Assembly: GCA_018261895.1 (NCBI GenBank)
Contig: JAGTRT010000020.1
Span: forward strand, 1 to 64,000
DNA: 64,000 nucleotides
Source: Pseudomonadota bacterium
Lineage (GTDB): Bacteria > Pseudomonadota > Gammaproteobacteria > Burkholderiales > Rhodocyclaceae
Direction: 5' to 3'
Numbering within the stretch: the stretch's first letter is position 1; every line of letters begins with the position of its first letter. Of the stretch, positions 62,748-64,000 are shown piece by piece. Below the pieces are notes generated by a model. The model searched no databases. It worked only from the letters and a program-made list of their open reading frames with translations, and was not told the origin of the DNA. A program made the translations under genes and the position numbers.

Positions 62748-64000
62748 ATGCCCAAAGCTCCTGAACTCCTCGCTCCCGCCGGCTCGCTCGAGATGATGCG
62801 CACCGCCTTCGATTTCGGCGCCGACGCCATCTACGCCGGCCAGCCGCGCTACAGCCTGCGCGTGCGCAACAATGAGTTCGGCAGCCTCGAAAAACTGGGT
62901 GAAGGCATCAACGAGGCGCACGCCCGCGGCAAGGCTTTTTTCGTCGTCAGCAACATCATCCCGCACAACGCCAAGCTGCCGACCTACCTCGACGACATGG
63001 CGCCGGTCATCGCCCTCAAGCCGGACGCGCTGATCATGTCCGACCCCGGCCTCATCGACATGGTGCGCGAAACCTGGCCGGAGCAGGTCATCCACCTGTC
63101 GGTCCAGGCCAACACGGTCAATTGGGCCTCCGTTCGCTTCTGGCAGAAGATGGGCATCGACCGCATCATCCTGTCGCGCGAACTGTCGCTCGACGAGATC
63201 GCGGAAATTCGCCAGCAATGCCCGGACATCGAGCTCGAAGTCTTCGTGCACGGCGCGCTGTGCATCGCCTACTCCGGCCGCTGCCTGCTTTCCGGCTACT
63301 TCAACCACCGCGATCCGAACCAGGGCACCTGCACCAATTCCTGTCGCTGGGACTACAAGTTGAGCACCGCCGACGGGGAATCTCACGGTCAACCGGAAAA
63401 AACGGCCAAAAATAAAATCGAGTACCTGATCGAGGAAAAGCAGCGCCCGGGCGAGCTCATGCCCATCGAGGAAGACGAGCACGGCACCTACATCCTGAAC
63501 TCCAAGGACCTACGCGCCATCGAGCACGTCCAGCGCCTCGTCGAGATCGGCGTCGATTCGCTCAAGATCGAAGGCCGCACCAAGAGCCCGTACTACGTCG
63601 CGCGCACCTCACAGGCCTACCGCCAGGCCATCGACGACGCCGTCGCCGGCAAGCCGCTCGACCCGGCCCTGCTGCGCGAACTCGAAGGCCTGGCCAATCG
63701 CGGCTACACCGACGGATTCCTGCAGCGCCACCACGATGCCGATTACCAGAACTACCTGCGCGGCAGTTCCGAGTCGGACCGCAGCCTTTACGTCGGCGAT
63801 GCCGTGGCTTTCGATGCGGCGCGCGGCCTCATGGAAATCGAGGTCAAGAACCGCTTTTCCGTCGGCGACAAGCTCGAATGCGTGCATCCGTCAGGCAATT
63901 ACGTGCACACCCTGACCCGGATGGAGAACAAAAAGGGTGAAGCGATCACCGTCGCACCGGGCAGCGGCCATCGCGTGTGGATTAATTTGCCCGTCATGTA
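62748..64000 (+). CDS. trhP: tRNA 5-hydroxyuridine synthesis protein TrhP (peptidase U32 family), partial
   Basis: 417 codons are visible and the gene runs off the right edge, so it is absent from the ORF track. The peptidase U32 signature EVFVHGALCIAYSGRCLLSG (about 164-183) and the following CTNSCRW cysteines are present, as is MPIEEDEHGTYILNSKDLRAI. TrhP (YegQ) acts in prephenate-dependent hydroxylation of wobble uridine in tRNA. Residues about 211-223 (ESHGQPEKTAKNK) lie in a normally variable loop and are encoded by a dispersed-repeat copy, in frame. The ATG has no strong ribosome-binding site. Confidence 0.93.
   Translation, partial: MPKAPELLAPAGSLEMMRTAFDFGADAIYAGQPRYSLRVRNNEFGSLEKLGEGINEAHARGKAFFVVSNIIPHNAKLPTYLDDMAPVIALKPDALIMSDPGLIDMVRETWPEQVIHLSVQANTVNWASVRFWQKMGIDRIILSRELSLDEIAEIRQQCPDIELEVFVHGALCIAYSGRCLLSGYFNHRDPNQGTCTNSCRWDYKLSTADGESHGQPEKTAKNKIEYLIEEKQRPGELMPIEEDEHGTYILNSKDLRAIEHVQRLVEIGVDSLKIEGRTKSPYYVARTSQAYRQAIDDAVAGKPLDPALLRELEGLANRGYTDGFLQRHHDADYQNYLRGSSESDRSLYVGDAVAFDAARGLMEIEVKNRFSVGDKLECVHPSGNYVHTLTRMENKKGEAITVAPGSGHRVWINLPVM
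63380..63418 (+). repeat. Dispersed ~36-bp repeat, copy 9 (inside trhP)
   Basis: TCTCACGGTCAACCGG, A6, CGGCC and AAAAATAAAAT. It is translated in frame as part of a surface loop of TrhP. Confidence 0.85.

Noticed and set aside
1-64000. CRISPR arrays, rRNA genes and insertion sequences with transposases
   Set aside because: No regularly spaced repeats, rRNA signatures or transposase ORFs were seen in the window.

Overview
The window reads as chromosomal DNA of a high-GC betaproteobacterium. Gene content and protein style (gltBD, pilMNOPQ beside a class A PBP, dapF-DUF484-xerC, metK/ahcY/metF, an HslV with the beta-type MEQYHG leader) point to Rhodocyclales, probably a Dechloromonas/Azonexus relative. 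That placement is inferred from gene order and protein sequence, not from a database search.

Layout. 1-4.7 kb: start of etfB, an acyl-CoA synthetase and a divergent hybrid kinase/response-regulator pair around a palindromic operator. 4.8-9.5 kb: EF-G-like GTPase, glmU with a coupled small membrane protein, and a membrane-anchored winged-helix protein. 9.6-25 kb: gltBD, aroKB, the type IV pilus operon pilMNOPQ and the divergent PBP1A gene. 25-31.7 kb: cyaY, lptM-lysA, hslR, an AEC transporter, hslVU and a STAS protein. 31.7-37 kb: a zinc uptake locus (DUF2946 protein, outer-membrane porin, ZnuA/C/B) and rlmI. 37-42 kb: a 52-aa basic protein, a frameshifted xerC, DUF484, dapF, a GNAT and two LpxL-like acyltransferases. 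42-49.4 kb: the SAM cycle (metK with a structured leader, SAH riboswitch-ahcY, tlyA, metF), interrupted by two tandem HD-GYP phosphodiesterase genes.

49.4-59.2 kb is a genomic island of about 9.8 kb inserted in the 3' end of metF. A 14-bp direct repeat (49385-49398 and 59220-59233) marks the ends, and the displaced native metF tail is still readable at the right end. The island has a complete tyrosine recombinase, a DUF3631 ATPase, an XRE regulator divergent from a lipoprotein gene, several small unknown genes, a possible structured RNA, and an AT-rich three-gene operon: Dam-type DNA methylase, four-helix membrane protein, DGQHR-domain protein. The operon is the best candidate in the window for an uncharacterised (possibly anti-phage) system. 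There is no relaxase or secretion gene, so the island looks more like a phage-satellite or simple integrative element than a conjugative one.

From 59.4 kb the chromosome resumes with a tRNA operon (Lys-TTT, Lys-CTT, initiator Met), a ProQ-like protein, a dienelactone hydrolase, RNase G, and trhP running off the window end.

A second unusual element is a dispersed repeat of about 36 bp with core ACGGTCAACCGGAAAAAA. I found nine copies. Most lie just behind stop codons, often next to a terminator, but three are translated in frame inside znuA, tlyA and trhP. None lies in the island. Its form (GC-rich core followed by two A-rich tracts) suggests a DNA-uptake-like or protein-binding sequence rather than a simple transposon relic.
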